Shown in pieces: positions 20,745-32,498 of a stretch of 64,000 nucleotides of DNA (the first letter of the stretch is position 1; each line of letters starts with the position of its first letter). Below the pieces are notes generated by a model. It made no database searches and had not been told where the DNA came from. It saw only the letters and a program-made list of their open reading frames with translations. Made by a program: the position numbers and the translations under genes. This stretch comes from Cherax quadricarinatus. Its lineage: Eukaryota; Arthropoda; Malacostraca; Decapoda; Parastacidae. Where the stretch lies: the NCBI RefSeq assembly GCF_038502225.1, contig NC_091292.1, positions 101,537,539 to 101,601,538 of the forward strand, given 5' to 3'.

Positions 20745-21641
20745 GATCCTCCTCCAAGTCACTTGGATCCTCCTCCAACTCACTTGGATCCTCTTCCAAG
20801 ACACTTAGATCCTCCTCCAACAGACTTGGATCCTCCTCCAAGATACTTGGATCCTCCTCCAAGACACTTGGATCCTCCTCCAAGACACTTGGATCCTCCT
20901 CCAAGACACTTGGATCCTCGTCCAACACACTTAGTTCCTCCTCCAACACACTTGGATCCTCCTCCAACACACTTGGATCCTCCTCCAACACACTTGGATC
21001 CTCTTCCAAGACACTTGGATCCTCCTCCAACACACTTGGATCCTCCTCCAACACACTTGGATCCTCCTCCAAGACACTTGGATCCTCCTCCAAGACACTT
21101 GGATCCTCCTCCAACTCACTTGGATCCTCCTCCAAGACACTTGGATCCTCTTCCAACAGACTTGGATCCTCCTCCAAGATACTTGGATCCTCCTCCAAGA
21201 CACTTGGATCCTCCTCCAAGACACTTGGATCCTCCTCCAAGACACTTGGATCCTCCTCCAAGACACTTAGTTCCTCCTCCAACACACTTGGATCCTCCTC
21301 CAAGACACTTGGATCCTCCTCCAAGACACTTGGATCCTCCAAGACACTTGGATCCTCCTCCAACACACTTGGATCCTCCTCCAACACACTTGGATCCTCC
21401 TCCAAGACACTTGGATCCTCCTCCAAGACACTTGGATCCTCCTTCAAGACACTTGGATCCTCCTCCAAGACACTTGGATCCTCCTCCAAGACACTTGGAT
21501 CCTCCTCCAAGACACTTGGATCCTCCTCCAAGACACTTGGATCCTCCTCCAAGACACTTGGATCCTCCTCCAAGACACTTGGATCCTCCTCCAAGACACT
21601 TGGATCCTCCTCCAATACACTTGGATCCTCCTCCAAGAAGA
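20745..21641. repeat. 21-bp minisatellite with BamHI sites
   Basis: About 43 copies of GGATCCTCCTCCAAGACACT plus T. The period is a multiple of seven codons, so the minus strand reads an EEDPSVL heptad repeat and plus reads DPPPRHL. A variant pair (CAACAGACTTGG followed by AGATACTTGG) at 20818 recurs exactly 336 bp (16 units) later at 21154, which shows block duplication. Confidence 0.95.
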
Positions 21642-21734
21642 TAACTCTGTTTACCGAGACATGTGAATCAATAACTCGGACTGCAAAATTTCACACCAGT
21701 TTTGGTACCAAGTGGAACATAGGCGTGGGAGAGG

Positions 21735-21738
21735 GTGG

Positions 21739-21779
<41 letters not shown>

Positions 21780-21860
21780 GGAGAGGGAGAGGGAGAGAGG
21801 GAGAGACGGAGAAGCAGAGAGGGAGGAGGAGAGAGGGAGGAGGAGAGAGGGAATACAATG
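21735..21860. repeat. (GA)n and G-rich purine tract
   Basis: GA repeats mixed with GGGAGA words on plus. Confidence 0.85.
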
Positions 21861-21924
21861 TTCTTGTCTCTCACAGCCGCTCGCTGGTTTAATCCCAACA
21901 CGAACAGCCTGTTAAACTAATTGC

Positions 21925-22470
21925 TAGAGGAAAACGTGTGCTGTGTGGCGTCTGATCTGTAATTTGAGGCGTCTGTCGTGTCTGTTAGCTTCAGGCGTGT
22001 GTCGTGTCTGTGATCTGTTAGTCTGAGGCGTCTGTCGTGTCTGTGATCTGTTACTGTGACATGTCTCCCGTGTGTCTGTGCTCTGGTAGTCTGAAGCGAC
22101 TGTCGTGTGTCTGTGTTCTGTTAGTGTGATGTGTCTGTCGTGTGTCTGTGTTCTGTTAGTGTGACGTGTCTGTCGTGTGTCTGTGTTCTGTTAGTGTGAC
22201 GTGTCTGTCGTGTGTCTGTGTTCTGTTAGTGTGACGTGTCTGTCGTGTGTCTGTGTTCTGTTAGTGTGACGTGTCTGTCGTGTGTCTGTGTTCTGTTAGT
22301 GTGACGTGTCTGTCATGTGTCTGTGTTCTGTTAGTGTGACGTGTCTGTCGAGTGTCTGTGTTCTGTAAGTCTGACGTGTCTGTCGTGTGTCTGTGTTCTG
22401 TTAGTGTGACGTGTCTGTCGAGTGTCTGTGTTCTGTTAGTGTGACGTGTCTGTCGTGTTTGTGATCTGAA
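21925..22470. repeat. 35-bp minisatellite
   Basis: About 14 copies of a 35-bp unit containing GTGACGTGTCTGTCGTGTGT, cleaner in the centre (22130-22450) and decayed towards 21950. No long open frame. Confidence 0.9.
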
Positions 22471-22748
22471 ATCCTCAGTTCTCTCACTGAAATAGTGAAC
22501 TAGACAAGAATTGAAGTGGAAAACAATAATAGAAGGAACGAGGGATACAACTGAGGTAGAGGGGGAGGGAAGGGGGAAGAGAGAGAGGGGGGAAGGGGGA
22601 GAGAGAGAGGGGGAAGGGGGAGAGAGAAAGGGAAAGGAAAAGAGAAAAAAGGATGATTGAATCTTAACAATTACCGAATAACGAAAAAATGAAAGTTTTA
22701 AATGTCGTGGATTTTTTTCTTATTCAGAAACACTTTCAAACAATATAG
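22471..22748. other. Spacer with G/A-rich tract
   Basis: 22553-22640 is G/A-rich (GGGGGAAGGGGGAGAGAG type). The rest is AT-rich. No gene seen. Confidence 0.5.
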
Positions 22749-24588
22749 AGGCAGAACACAGTGTTAAAGTGCCTGACAACATCAATAAGTGCCAGTAAGA
22801 GGCAGAACACAGTGTTAAAGTGCCTGACAACATCAATAAGTGCCAGTAAGAGGCAGAAGACAGTGTTAAAGTGCCTGACAACATCAATAAGTGCCAGTAA
22901 GAGGCAGAACACGATGTTAAAGTGCCTGACAACATCAATAAGTGCCAGTAAGAGGCAGAACACGATGTTAAAGTGCCTGACAACATCAATAAGTGCCAGT
23001 AAGAGGCAGAAGACAGTGTTAAAGTGCCTGACAACATCAATAAGTGCCAGTAAGAGGCAGAAGACAGTGTTAAAGTGCCTGACAACATCAATAAGTGCCA
23101 GTAAGAGGCAGAAGACAGTGTTAAAGTGCCTGACAACATCAATAAGTGCCAGTAAGAGGCAGAACACGATGTTAAAGTGCCTGACAACATCAATAAGTGC
23201 CAGTAAGAGGCAGAACACGATGTTAAAGTGCCTGACAACATCAATAAGTGCCAGTAAGAGGCAGAAGACAGTGTTAAAGTGCCTGACAACATCAATAAGT
23301 GCCAGTAAGAGGCAGAAGACAGTGTTAAAGTGCCTGACAACATCAATAAGTGCCAGTAAGAGGCAGAAGAAGCAGTGTTAAAGTGCCTGACAACATCAAT
23401 AAGTGCCAGTAAGAGGCAGAAGACAGTGTTAAAGTGCCTGACAACATCAATAAGTGCCAGTAAGAGGCAGAAGACAGTGTTAAAGTGCCTGACAACATCA
23501 ATAAGTGCCAGTAAGAGGCAGAAGACAGTGTTAAAGTGCCTGACAACATCAATAAGTGCCAGTAAGAGGCAGAACACGATGTTAAAGTGCCTGACAACAT
23601 CAATAAGTGCCAGTAAGAGGCAGAACACGATGTTAAAGTGCCTGACAACATCAATAAGTGCCAGTAAGAGGCAGAAGACAGTGTTAAAGTGCCTGACAAC
23701 ATCAATAAGTGCCAGTAAGAGGCAGAAGACAGTGTTAAAGTGCCTGACAACATCAATAAGTGCCAGTAAGAGGCAGAAGACAGTGTTAAAGTGCCTGACA
23801 ACATCAATAAGTGCCAGTAAGAGGCAGAAGACAGTGTTAAAGTGCCTGACAACATCAATAAGTGCCAGTAAGAGGCAGAACACGATGTTAAAGTGCCTGA
23901 CAACATCAATAAGTGCCAGTAAGAGGCAGAAGACAGTGTTAAAGTGCCTGACAACATCAATAAGTGCCAGTAAGAGGCAGAACACGATGTTAAAGTGCCT
24001 GACAACATCAATAAGTGCCAGTAAGAGGCAGAACACAGTGTTAAAGTGCCTGACAACATCAATAAGTGCCAGTAAGAGGCAGAAGACAGTGTTAAAGTGC
24101 CTGACAACATCAATAAGTGCCAGTAAGAGGCAGAACACAGTGTTAAAGTGCCTGACAACATCAATAAGTGCCAGTAAGAGGCAGAACACAGTGTTAAAGT
24201 GCCTGACAACATCAATAAGTGCCAGTAAGAGGCAGAACACAGTGTTAAAGTGCCTGACAACATCAATAAGTGCCAGTAAGAGGCAGAACACAGTGTTAAA
24301 GTGCCTGACAACATCAATAAGTGCCAGTAAGAGGCAGAACACAGTGTTAAAGTGCCTGACAACATCAATAAGTGCCAGTAAGAGGCAGAACACAGTGTTA
24401 AAGTGCCTGACAACATCAATAAGTGCCAGTAAGAGGCAGAACACAGTGTTAAAGTGCCTGACAACATCAATAAGTGCCAGTAAGAGGCAGAACACGGTGT
24501 TAAAGTGCCTGACAACATCAATAAGTGCCAGTAAGAGGCAGAACACAGTGTTAAAGTGCCTGACAACATCAATAAGTGCCAGTAAGAG
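22749..24588. repeat. 51-bp satellite
   Basis: About 36 copies of a 51-bp unit containing GTTAAAGTGCCTGACAACAT and AATAAGTGCCAGTAAGAGGC. Units differ mainly at one site (AGAACACGATG, AGAACACAGTG or AGAAGACAGTG). Seventeen codons per unit and few stops give frames of more than 500 codons on both strands. Identical peptides on every unit with no divergence pattern typical of coding sequence argue against a gene. Confidence 0.95.
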
Positions 24589-24589
24589 C

Positions 24590-26652
24590 CGCGGGAAAAC
24601 TATCATCAACGTGGGCAGCGGGAAGACTATCATCAACGTGGGCAACGGGAAGACTATCATCAACGTGGGCAGCGGGAAGACTATCATCAACGTGGGCAGC
24701 GAGAAGACTAGCATCAACGCGGGCAGCGGGAAGACTATCATCAACGTGGGCAGCGGGAAGACTATCATCAACGTGGGCAGCGGGAAGACTAGCATCAACG
24801 CGGCAGCGGGAAGACTATCGTCAACGTGGGCAGCGGGAAGACTATCATCAACGTGGGCAGCGGGAAGACTAGCATCAACGTGGGCAGCGGGAAGACTAGC
24901 ATCAACGTGGACAGCGGGAAGACTATAATTAACGTGGGCAGCGGGAAGACTAGCATCAACGTGGAGAGCGGGAAGACTATCATCAACGTGGGCAGCGGGA
25001 AGACTAGCATCAACGCGGCAGCGGGAAGACTATCATCAACGTGGGCAGCGGGAAGACTATCATCAACGTGGGCAGCGGGAAGACTAGCATCAACGTGGGC
25101 AGCGGGAAGACTAGCATCAACGCGGGCAGCGGGAAGACTAACATCAACGTGGGCAGCGGGAAGACTAGCATCAACGCGGAAGCGGGAAGACTAACATCAA
25201 CATGGGCAGCGGGAAGACTATCATCAACGTGGGCAGCGGGAAGACTAGCATCAACGTGGACAGCGGGAAGACTACAATTAACGTGGGCAGCGGGAAGACT
25301 AGCATCAACGTGGGGAGCGGGAAGACTAGCATCAACGAGGGCAGCGGGAAGACTAGCATCAACGCGGACAGCGGGAAGACTAGCATCAACGCGGACAGCG
25401 GGAAGACTAGCATCAACGCGGACAGCGGGAAGACTAGCATCAACGAGGGCAGCGGGAAGACTAGCATCAACGAGGGCAGCGGGAAGACTAGCATCAACGT
25501 GGACAGCGGGAAGACTACAATTAACGTGGGCAGCGGGAAGACTAGCATCAACGTGGGGAGCGGGAAGACTAGCATCAACGAGGGCAGCGGGAAGACTAGC
25601 ATCAACGCGGACAGCGGGAAGACTAGCATCAACGCGGACAGCGGGAAGACTAGCATCAACGCGGACAGCGGGAAGACTAGCATCAACGAGGGCAGCGGGA
25701 AGACTAGCATCAACGAGGGCAGCGGGAAGACTAGCATCAACGTGGACAGCGGGAAGACTAGCATCAACGCGGCAGCGGGAAGACTAGCATCAACGCGGAC
25801 AGCGGGAAGACTAGCATCAACGCGGCAGCGGGAAGACTAGCATTAACGTGGGTAGCGGGAAGACTAGCATCAACGTGGGCAGCGGGAAGACTAGCATCAA
25901 CGCGGCAGCGGGAAGACTAGCATCAACGCGGCAGCGGGAAGACTAGCATCAACGCGGACAGCGGGAAGACTAGCATCAACGCGGCAGCGGGAAGACTAGC
26001 ATCAACGTGGGTAGCGGGAAGACTAGCATCAACGTGGGCAGCGGGAAGACTAGCATCAACGCGGCAGCGGGAAGACTAGCATCAACGCGGCAGCGGGAAG
26101 ACTAGCATCAACGTGGGTAGCGGGAAGACTAGCATCAACGTGGGTAGCGGGAAGACTAGCATCAACGCGGGCAGCGGGAAGACTAGCATCAACGCGGACA
26201 GCGGAAAGACTAGCATCAACGTGGGCAGCGGGAAGATTAGCATCAACGTGGGCAGCGGGAAGACTAGCATCAACGTGGGCAGCGGGAAGACTAGCATCAA
26301 CGCGGCAGCGGGAAGACTAGCATCAACGCGGCAGCGGGAAGACTACCATGAACGTGGGTAGCGGGAAGACTATCATCAACGTGGGCAGCGGGAAGACTAG
26401 CATCAACGCGGCAGCGGGAAGACTAGCATTAACGTGGGTAGCGGGAAGACTAGCATCAACGTGGGCAGCGGGAAGACTAGCATCAACGCTGCAGCGGGAA
26501 GACTAGCATCAACGCGGCAGCGGGAAGACTAGCATCAACGCGGCAGCGGGAAGACTAGCATCAACGTGGGTAGCGGGAAGACTAGCATCAACGCGGGCAG
26601 CGGGAAGACTAGCATCAACGCGGACAGCGGGAAGACTAGCATCAACGCGGGC
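24590..26652. repeat. 27-bp satellite
   Basis: About 76 copies of a 27-bp unit containing AGCGGGAAGACTAGCATCAA and CGTGGGC, with 26-bp CGCGGC units that shift frame. It directly joins the 51-bp satellite at 24588. A nine-unit block (ending in GTGGACAGCG and TACAATTAACG variants) is repeated twice in tandem at about 25250-25740, a 243-bp higher-order unit. Confidence 0.95.
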
Positions 26653-26764
26653 AACAGAGAAACAGGAAAAACGGGAAAGTGTTTCCAGGTTCCAATGTTT
26701 CTCACTTGTGTTCATTGATTTTTTCCACCGAGATAACACATGTGTCTGTCTCGTTTTTTCTTCT
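26653..26764. other. Short spacer
   Basis: Unique sequence between two arrays with no feature. Confidence 0.4.
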
Positions 26765-27345
26765 ATGTTGCTGCGTGTGTGTTGCTACGTGTGTGTGTTG
26801 CTGCCTGTGTGTGTTGCTGCGTGTGTGTTGCTGCGTGTGTGTGTTGCTGCGTGTGTGTTGCTGCGTGTGTGTTGCTGCGTGTGTGTTGCTGCGTGTGTGT
26901 TGCTGCGTGTGTGTGTTGCTGCCTGTGTGTTGCTGCCTGTGTGTGTTGCTACGTGTGTGTGTTGCTGCCTGTGTGTGTTGCTGCGTGTGTGTTGCTGCGT
27001 GTGTGTTGCTGCCTGTGTGTTGCTGCCTGTGTGTTGCTGCCTGTGTGTTGCTGCCTGTGTGTTGCTGCCTGTGTGTTGCTGCCTGTGTGTTGCTGCCTGT
27101 GTGTTGCTGCCTGTGTGTTGCTGCCTGTGTGTTGCTGCCTGTGTGTGTTGCTGCCTGTGTGTGTTGCTGCCTGTGTGTGTTGCTGCCTGTGTGTGTTGCT
27201 GCCTGTGTGTGTTGCTGCCTGTGTGTGTTGCTGCCTGTGTGTGTTGCTGCCTGTGTGTTGCTGCATGTGTGTGTTGCTGCGTGTGTGTGTTGCTGCGTGT
27301 GTGTGTTGCTGCGTGTGTGTGTTGCTGCGTGTGTGTGTTGCTGCG
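26765..27345. repeat. TG-rich 12/14-bp minisatellite, left part
   Basis: Copies of TGTGTGTTGCTGCG or TGTGTTGCTGCC, a compound of (TG)n and TTGCTGC. A block of about ten 12-bp CCTGTGTGTTGCTG units sits at about 27005-27135. All plus frames are open (cysteine/valine-rich) and so are minus frames (THTQQH). These are artefacts. Confidence 0.92.
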
Positions 27346-28363
27346 TGTACTCACCTAGTTGTACTCACCTAGTTGAGGTTGCGGGGGTCGAGTCCGAGCT
27401 CCTGGCCCCGCCTCTTCACTGATCGCTACTAGGTCACTCTCCCTCAGCCGTGAGCTTTATCATACCTCTGCTTAAAGCTATGTATGGATCCTGCCTCCAC
27501 TACATCGCTTCCCAAACTATTCCACTTACTGACTACTCTGTGGCTGAAGAAATACTTCCTAACATCCCTGTGATTCATCTGTGTCTTCAGCTTCCAACTG
27601 TGTCCCCTTGTTACTGTGTCCAATCTCTGGAACATCCTGTCTTTGTCCACCTTGTCAATTCCTCTCAGTATTTTGTATGTCGTTATCATGTCCCCCCTAT
27701 CTCTCCTGTCCTCCAGTGTCGTCAGGTTGATTTCCCTTAACCTCTCCTCGTAGGACATACCTCTTAGCTCTGGGACTAGTTTTGTTGCAAACCTTTGCAC
27801 TTTCTCTAGTTTCTTCACGTGCTTGGCTAGGTGTGGGTTCCAAACTGGTGCCGCATACTCCAATATGGGCCTAACGTACACGGTGTACAGGGTCCTGAAT
27901 GATTCCTTATTAAGATGTCGGAATGCTGTTCTGAGGTTTGCTAGGCGCCCGTATGCTGCAGCAGTTATTTGGTTGATGTGCGCTTCAGGAGATGTGCCTG
28001 GTGTTATACTCACCCCAAGATCTTTTTCCTTGAGTGAGGTTTGTAGTCTCTGACCCCCTAGACTGTACTCCGTCTGCGGCCTTCTTTGCCCTTCCCCAAT
28101 CTTCATGACTTTGCACTTGGTGGGATTGAACTCCAGGAGCCAATTGCTGGACCAGGTCTGCAGCCTGTCCAGATCCCTTTGTAGTTCTGCCTGGTCTTCG
28201 ATCGAGTGAATTCTTCTCATCAACTTCACGTCATCTGCAAACAGGGACACCTCAGAGTTTATTCCTTCCGTCATGTCGTTCACAAATACCAGAAACAGCA
28301 CTGGTCCTAGGACTGACCCCTGCGGGACCCCGCTGGTCACAGGTGCCCACTCTGACACCTCGG
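27346..28363 (-). mobile_element. CA-targeting LINE, copy F, 5'-truncated
   Basis: This minus-strand LINE sits inside the TG-rich minisatellite. Its sense-strand 3' end is two copies of AACTAGGTGAGTACA running into CGCAGCAACACACAC. Its 5' junction (about 28362) lies within the RT domain next to GCAGCAAC. On the sense strand both flanks are CA-rich, as with the other copies of this family. Confidence 0.88.
27444..28363 (-). pseudogene. LINE ORF2 3' part, open to the stop (copy F)
   Basis: About 305 codons without a stop, running in frame from the flanking repeat. Visible RT motifs: SGVPQGSVLGPVLFLVF, then SLFADDVKLMRRI with catalytic FADD, NPTKCKVMKIG, LGVSITP, EYAAPVWNP, YEERLREINL, RGDMITTYKILRG and KYFFSHRVVSKWN. 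It ends at KAHG. The endonuclease and RT fingers are absent because of 5' truncation, so it is non-functional despite being open. The sequence is 85-95% like copies A-E by eye. Confidence 0.88.
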
Positions 28364-29050
28364 TTGCTGCGTGTGTGTGTTGCTGCGTGTGTGTTGCTGC
28401 GTGTGTGTGTTGCTGCGTGTGTGTGTTGCTGCGTGTGTGTGTTGCTGCCTGTGTGTGTTGTTGCGTGTGTGTTGCTGCCTGTGTGTGTTGCTGCGTGTGT
28501 ATGTTTCTGCGTGTGTGTTGCTGCGTGTGTGTGTTGCTGCGTGTGTGTTGCTGCGTGTGTGTGTTGCTGCGTGTGTGTGTTGCTGCGTGTGCGTGTTGCT
28601 GCGTGTGTGTGTTGCTGCGTGTGTGTGTTGCTGCGTGTGTGTGTTGCTGCGTGTGTGTGTTGCTGCGTGTGTGTTGCTGCGTGTGTGTTGCTGCGTGTGT
28701 GTGTTGCTGCGTGTGTGTTGCTGCGTGTGTGTGTTGCTGCGTGTGTGTGTTGCTGCGTGTGTGTGTTGCTGCGTGTGTGTGTTGCTGCGTGTGTGTGTTG
28801 CTGCGTGTGTGTGTTGCTGCGTGTGTGTGTTGCTGCGTGTGTGTGTTGCTGCGTGTGTGTGTTGCTGCGTGTGTGTGTTGCTGCGTGTGTGTGTTGCTGC
28901 GTGTGTGTGTTGCTGCGTGTGTGTGTTGCTGCGTGTGTGTGTTGCTGCGTGTGTGTGTTGCTGCGTGTGTGTGTTGCTGCGTGTGTGTGTTGCTGCGTGT
29001 GTGTTGCTGCATGTGTGTGTTACTGAATGCCTGTGTTTGTGTTGCTGCGT
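28364..29050. repeat. TG-rich 14-bp minisatellite, right part
   Basis: Continuation of the 26765-27345 array, more regular here, with mainly 14-bp GTGTGTGTTGCTGC units. Confidence 0.92.
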
Positions 29051-29492
29051 GCGCGCACACACCACACGCAAATTAGACATACCTTAAACATGTCGACAAT
29101 AAAAAATACAGTTATCAGAGAATAATGAATTTAGAATAGCATCACATACGCTATTATTAAAGTGAGAAAAACTGTCTAACCGTCAGGGAGGAGTTAGACG
29201 GGAAGACTGCTAGTGGCTAGCCTGTCTAACGTCGTACGTTAGACAGTCAAATGTAGACGACATAGGTGTAGAAGTTAAACATTTAAAGACTCAAAAGTTA
29301 GACAGGAAGACAACGGAAGTTAGACAGCAGAAAATAGACAGGTAGATAGCGGAAGCTTTTATTCACTTAGTTCAAGTTTCGTTAATTAAAATAACGTATA
29401 ATTAATTTCGTTAATTAATTTCGTTAATGGAATATTTTCATTAATTTTTCCTGTTTATTAAAACAATAATGACTACACTCACGCCTGTCTTG
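29051..29492. other. AT-rich spacer with a GTTAGACAG cluster
   Basis: No gene seen. GTTAGACAG or its complement occurs about six times between 29167 and 29325. It includes a perfect inverted pair, CTGTCTAACGT (29222-29232) and ACGTTAGACAG (29236-29246), with a 3-base gap. Confidence 0.6.
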
Positions 29493-29518
29493 TGTACACA
29501 CACACACACACACACGCA

Positions 29519-29572
<54 letters not shown>

Positions 29573-29651
29573 GACACACACTCGGGCCCAGGAGCTGAAT
29601 CGACCCTTGCAACCACATATATAGGTGAGTACACACACACACACACACGCA

Positions 29652-29698
<47 letters not shown>

Positions 29699-29770
29699 AC
29701 ACTCGGGCCCAGGAGCTGAATCGACCCTTGCAACCACACATAGGTGAGTACACACACACACACACACACA

Positions 29771-29826
<56 letters not shown>

Positions 29827-29881
29827 GACACACACTCGGGCCCAGGAGCTGAATCGACCCTTGCAACCACATATATAGGTG

Positions 29882-29959
<78 letters not shown>

Positions 29960-29983
29960 CACACACACACACACACAAATTGT
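29493..29983. repeat. (CA)n tract with three embedded LINE tails
   Basis: Long (CA)n interrupted three times (about 29579-29633, 29699-29751 and 29834-29886) by about 50 bp reading GGGCCCAGGAGCTGAATCGA, then CCCTTGCAACCAC and ATAGGTGAGTAC. This is the extreme 3' end of the CA-targeting LINE. The three inserts are nearly identical and spaced about 120-135 bp apart, so tandem amplification of one insertion with its CA flanks is more likely than three insertions. Confidence 0.9.
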
Positions 29984-29989
29984 TTATTA

Positions 29990-30440
29990 AACACCTTGAT
30001 AGCCATGCCTCGTGCCTTTTAGATATTTCAAATCAACTTATTAATCTGACCTCTAGGGCCCTATCATACCCATTCTTGAAGTGGTGTATGTGTTTTACAT
30101 CACTACCTCCTAATTAGTTCCTCTTTTAAACAGAAGTACTAATTTCCCTTTGGCTTATCCGTGTCTTTAGTTGTTGTCTGTGTCTCTGGTTCCCTCTCCT
30201 AGCATCTCAGCCTCGCCATATCAGTTTAATCCCCCCAGATATTTTATATGTCATGATCAAATCTCAAGTATTTCTCTTCTAATATTTTTAAGTTACGCTT
30301 CTCCAGTCTCTTCTTGCTTTCTCTTTCATTACCTGCACTAGTTTCGTAGCAAAATTTGCGGGTTCCATGCTGGTGCCATATACCCAAGACGGGTAGGACG
30401 TTATGAAGGAATATTAACGTTCCCTAATGTTCTGAATATG
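29990..30440 (-). pseudogene. Degenerate LINE C-terminal fragment
   Basis: On minus the decayed reading shows words of the post-RT region (a PSWVYGTSMEP-like EYAAPVWNP segment, NFATKLV, DLIMTYKI) with many frameshifts. It is an older relative of the CA-targeting LINE; identity is low and the borders are approximate. Confidence 0.5.
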
Positions 30441-30805
30441 GTAATATGTTTGCTGTGAGGTTTACCTCCAGACCTGTCCTCTTATCCGTTGTCTGCAGCG
30501 CCGCACATCGCAGAAGTGTCAGCCAGGTTGCCCCTGTGAACACTCACCTTTCATGTCAGATCACAGTCATTCTAATAGTCGGATCTCTGACAAAACTAAT
30601 TACTCTCGTAACCCTCACAGATACCGTCTTGTTGAATCAGCCTTTCATAACATTTCTAACTTGAATTTATACACAACATTCCTAACTTGAATCACAGTCT
30701 TAGTTTGGTTGCGACTGATGTTTACCTTTCCCAGTATATTGTGAAATGTTTTATTCTTCACAACATACAAGACTTGCCTTGACTTTGACGCGCTCGTCAC
30801 CTCTT
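30441..30805. other. Unique spacer
   Basis: No gene or array recognised. Confidence 0.4.
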
Positions 30806-30891
30806 TACCTGACCTGACCTGACCTGACCTGACCTGGCCTGACGTGGCCTTGGCTTGGCTTTCAGAGAGACAGAGAGACAGAGAGAGAGAG

Positions 30892-30965
<74 letters not shown>
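30806..30965. repeat. (TGACC)n and (GA)n microsatellites
   Basis: About six TGACC pentamers at 30808-30838, then GGCCTTGGCTTGGC, then a (GA)n tract from about 30864 to 30965. Confidence 0.9.
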
Positions 30966-30966
<1 letters not shown>

Positions 30967-31370
30967 GCGGAGACAAATTGCGCAAACCTATAAATGGTGA
31001 AAGACAACTGCAAAGAGGAACTTTAATGAGAAATTTCACCTGTGGACAGACTTCTTTTGTAAACAGAAAGGGACGTGCAACAAGCAAATTTATACAAACG
31101 CAGTCGAGTGGCCGGGTCGGTGAGGTCACTGTATATGGTGAATTGCAAGACGAGAACACTGCAGGAGGATCACCAGTCCTTGCCACGTCCTGTTTGTGCA
31201 AATGGAGCTGTGATACAGGTCTGGGTAAACCAAAGCTCCTTCATGCTGTTGGATTCTATTTTGTGCTGCGGGAGATCTCCCGTAGCCTACGGGTCGAGAT
31301 GAAAGATCAGCATCCCTACATGACTGATGTGAATAACTATTCATGTCAGCATGATACGTAGGGCCCAGAT
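30966..31370 (+). other. Uncertain open frame in unique DNA
   Basis: A 127-codon frame at 30978-31361 (start MRKPINGERQ) lies in sequence of normal complexity, with a competing open frame on minus. No domain, signal peptide or membrane segment is recognised. It could be a decayed mobile-element fragment or chance. I do not assign a function. Confidence 0.2.
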
Positions 31371-32480
31371 GGTCATAAAGAGAAGTCGATTAAACACGAC
31401 GCAGATGCCTCGAAGTTGCGCTAATCTGAACTCAAATATTATCAAACTCAAGCGCTAAACTCAAGTCATTAAGCGCTGCTGAACTCAAATATAATCCAAC
31501 AAAACTGACGAGCTTTCATTTTAGCCAAACCTGGATTCCAACTTGTTTTAAACAAGATCATAAGAAAGACTGTTAAGCCTCCTGCAGCGCTCCCATCTTG
31601 CAAGTCACCACATAGTGACTACACTGACCAGGTAACTCACCTGACTGCTTATATATAGTTGTACATCCCTGAGTATTTACTAAAACCTCTTCACAGGCAA
31701 ACATCTCAGTGTGCCCCTCTGCAACTAAGGTCTTCACTTGACCACATAGCAGAACCCTATTTTGACACTAGCGCTGTTTACTGGTACGTTGCTGGAGAAT
31801 AATCTGCTGCAGTGGTACTGTTACTACTGCTAATTCTCGGCTAGACCCAGAAATGTGCATCACATATTCCACTAAGTACCATACTCTGGGTGGACAATAG
31901 TTAAATGAACAATCTGAAATTCCACCATAGAGCTTGACTAACCCCCGGAGTGAACCATGACTAGAAGATATTTACTAAAAGTTTGTTTGTCATTGTCATG
32001 CAATTGCAAAAAAAAAAAAAAAAAAAAAATCGTTAACCACATCTGTGTTAAACCACTTGTCACGGAGTTTCAAAAATATCTTCAGGTTTAAGAATGTCAA
32101 ATTTTAGTATTTTGAGTTGTAGTACCGAGTCTTTTTTGCCTAAGTGAGAACCAATTCAGTGACTTAAGCACTTTCTTCAATCGATTTCTTTGACATAGAA
32201 TTAATCCCTATATAAATTACGTATATATTTTATTTATGATAAATAGCAAATATAACATTTCAGTCTTTACATAAACAAATGTAAATACAACGAGATAAAC
32301 CTCTCAGTGTATACACAGATATTCGTATCTGTGTACATTTATGTATATATTAACAGCCACTTTTATCAGTGTATATACACACTCGAGTATTATCACAAAT
32401 AATTATATTTTCAACTATAGCGAGCTTCAGTAATCTCTGTTGCACGTCACTGAATGACGCGAAACTGAAGAAAAAGAGAA
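31371..32480. other. AT-rich unique spacer
   Basis: No gene recognised. A poly-A run of about 22 bases lies at 32007-32029 and may mark the 3' end of an unrecognised retroposed sequence. Confidence 0.45.
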
Positions 32481-32498
32481 TCCAATGCAATGTTTTTA

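Noticed and set aside
20704..21644. Acidic EEDPSVL heptad-repeat protein
   Set aside because: 21-bp array, open on both strands; the acidic peptide pattern is a by-product of GGATCC-rich units.
22720..24928. Large open frames with 17-residue repeats
   Set aside because: They result from a 51-bp satellite whose period is a multiple of three; both strands are open and changes do not favour synonymous positions.
24590..26652. E2F-site array (GCGGGAA in each unit)
   Set aside because: The word falls one base short of the TTTSSCGC consensus in most units, and such matches are expected in any GC-rich repeat.
30978..31361. 127-codon gene
   Set aside because: Competing open frames on the other strand, no domain, and a start next to a (GA)n tract; kept only as an uncertain feature.
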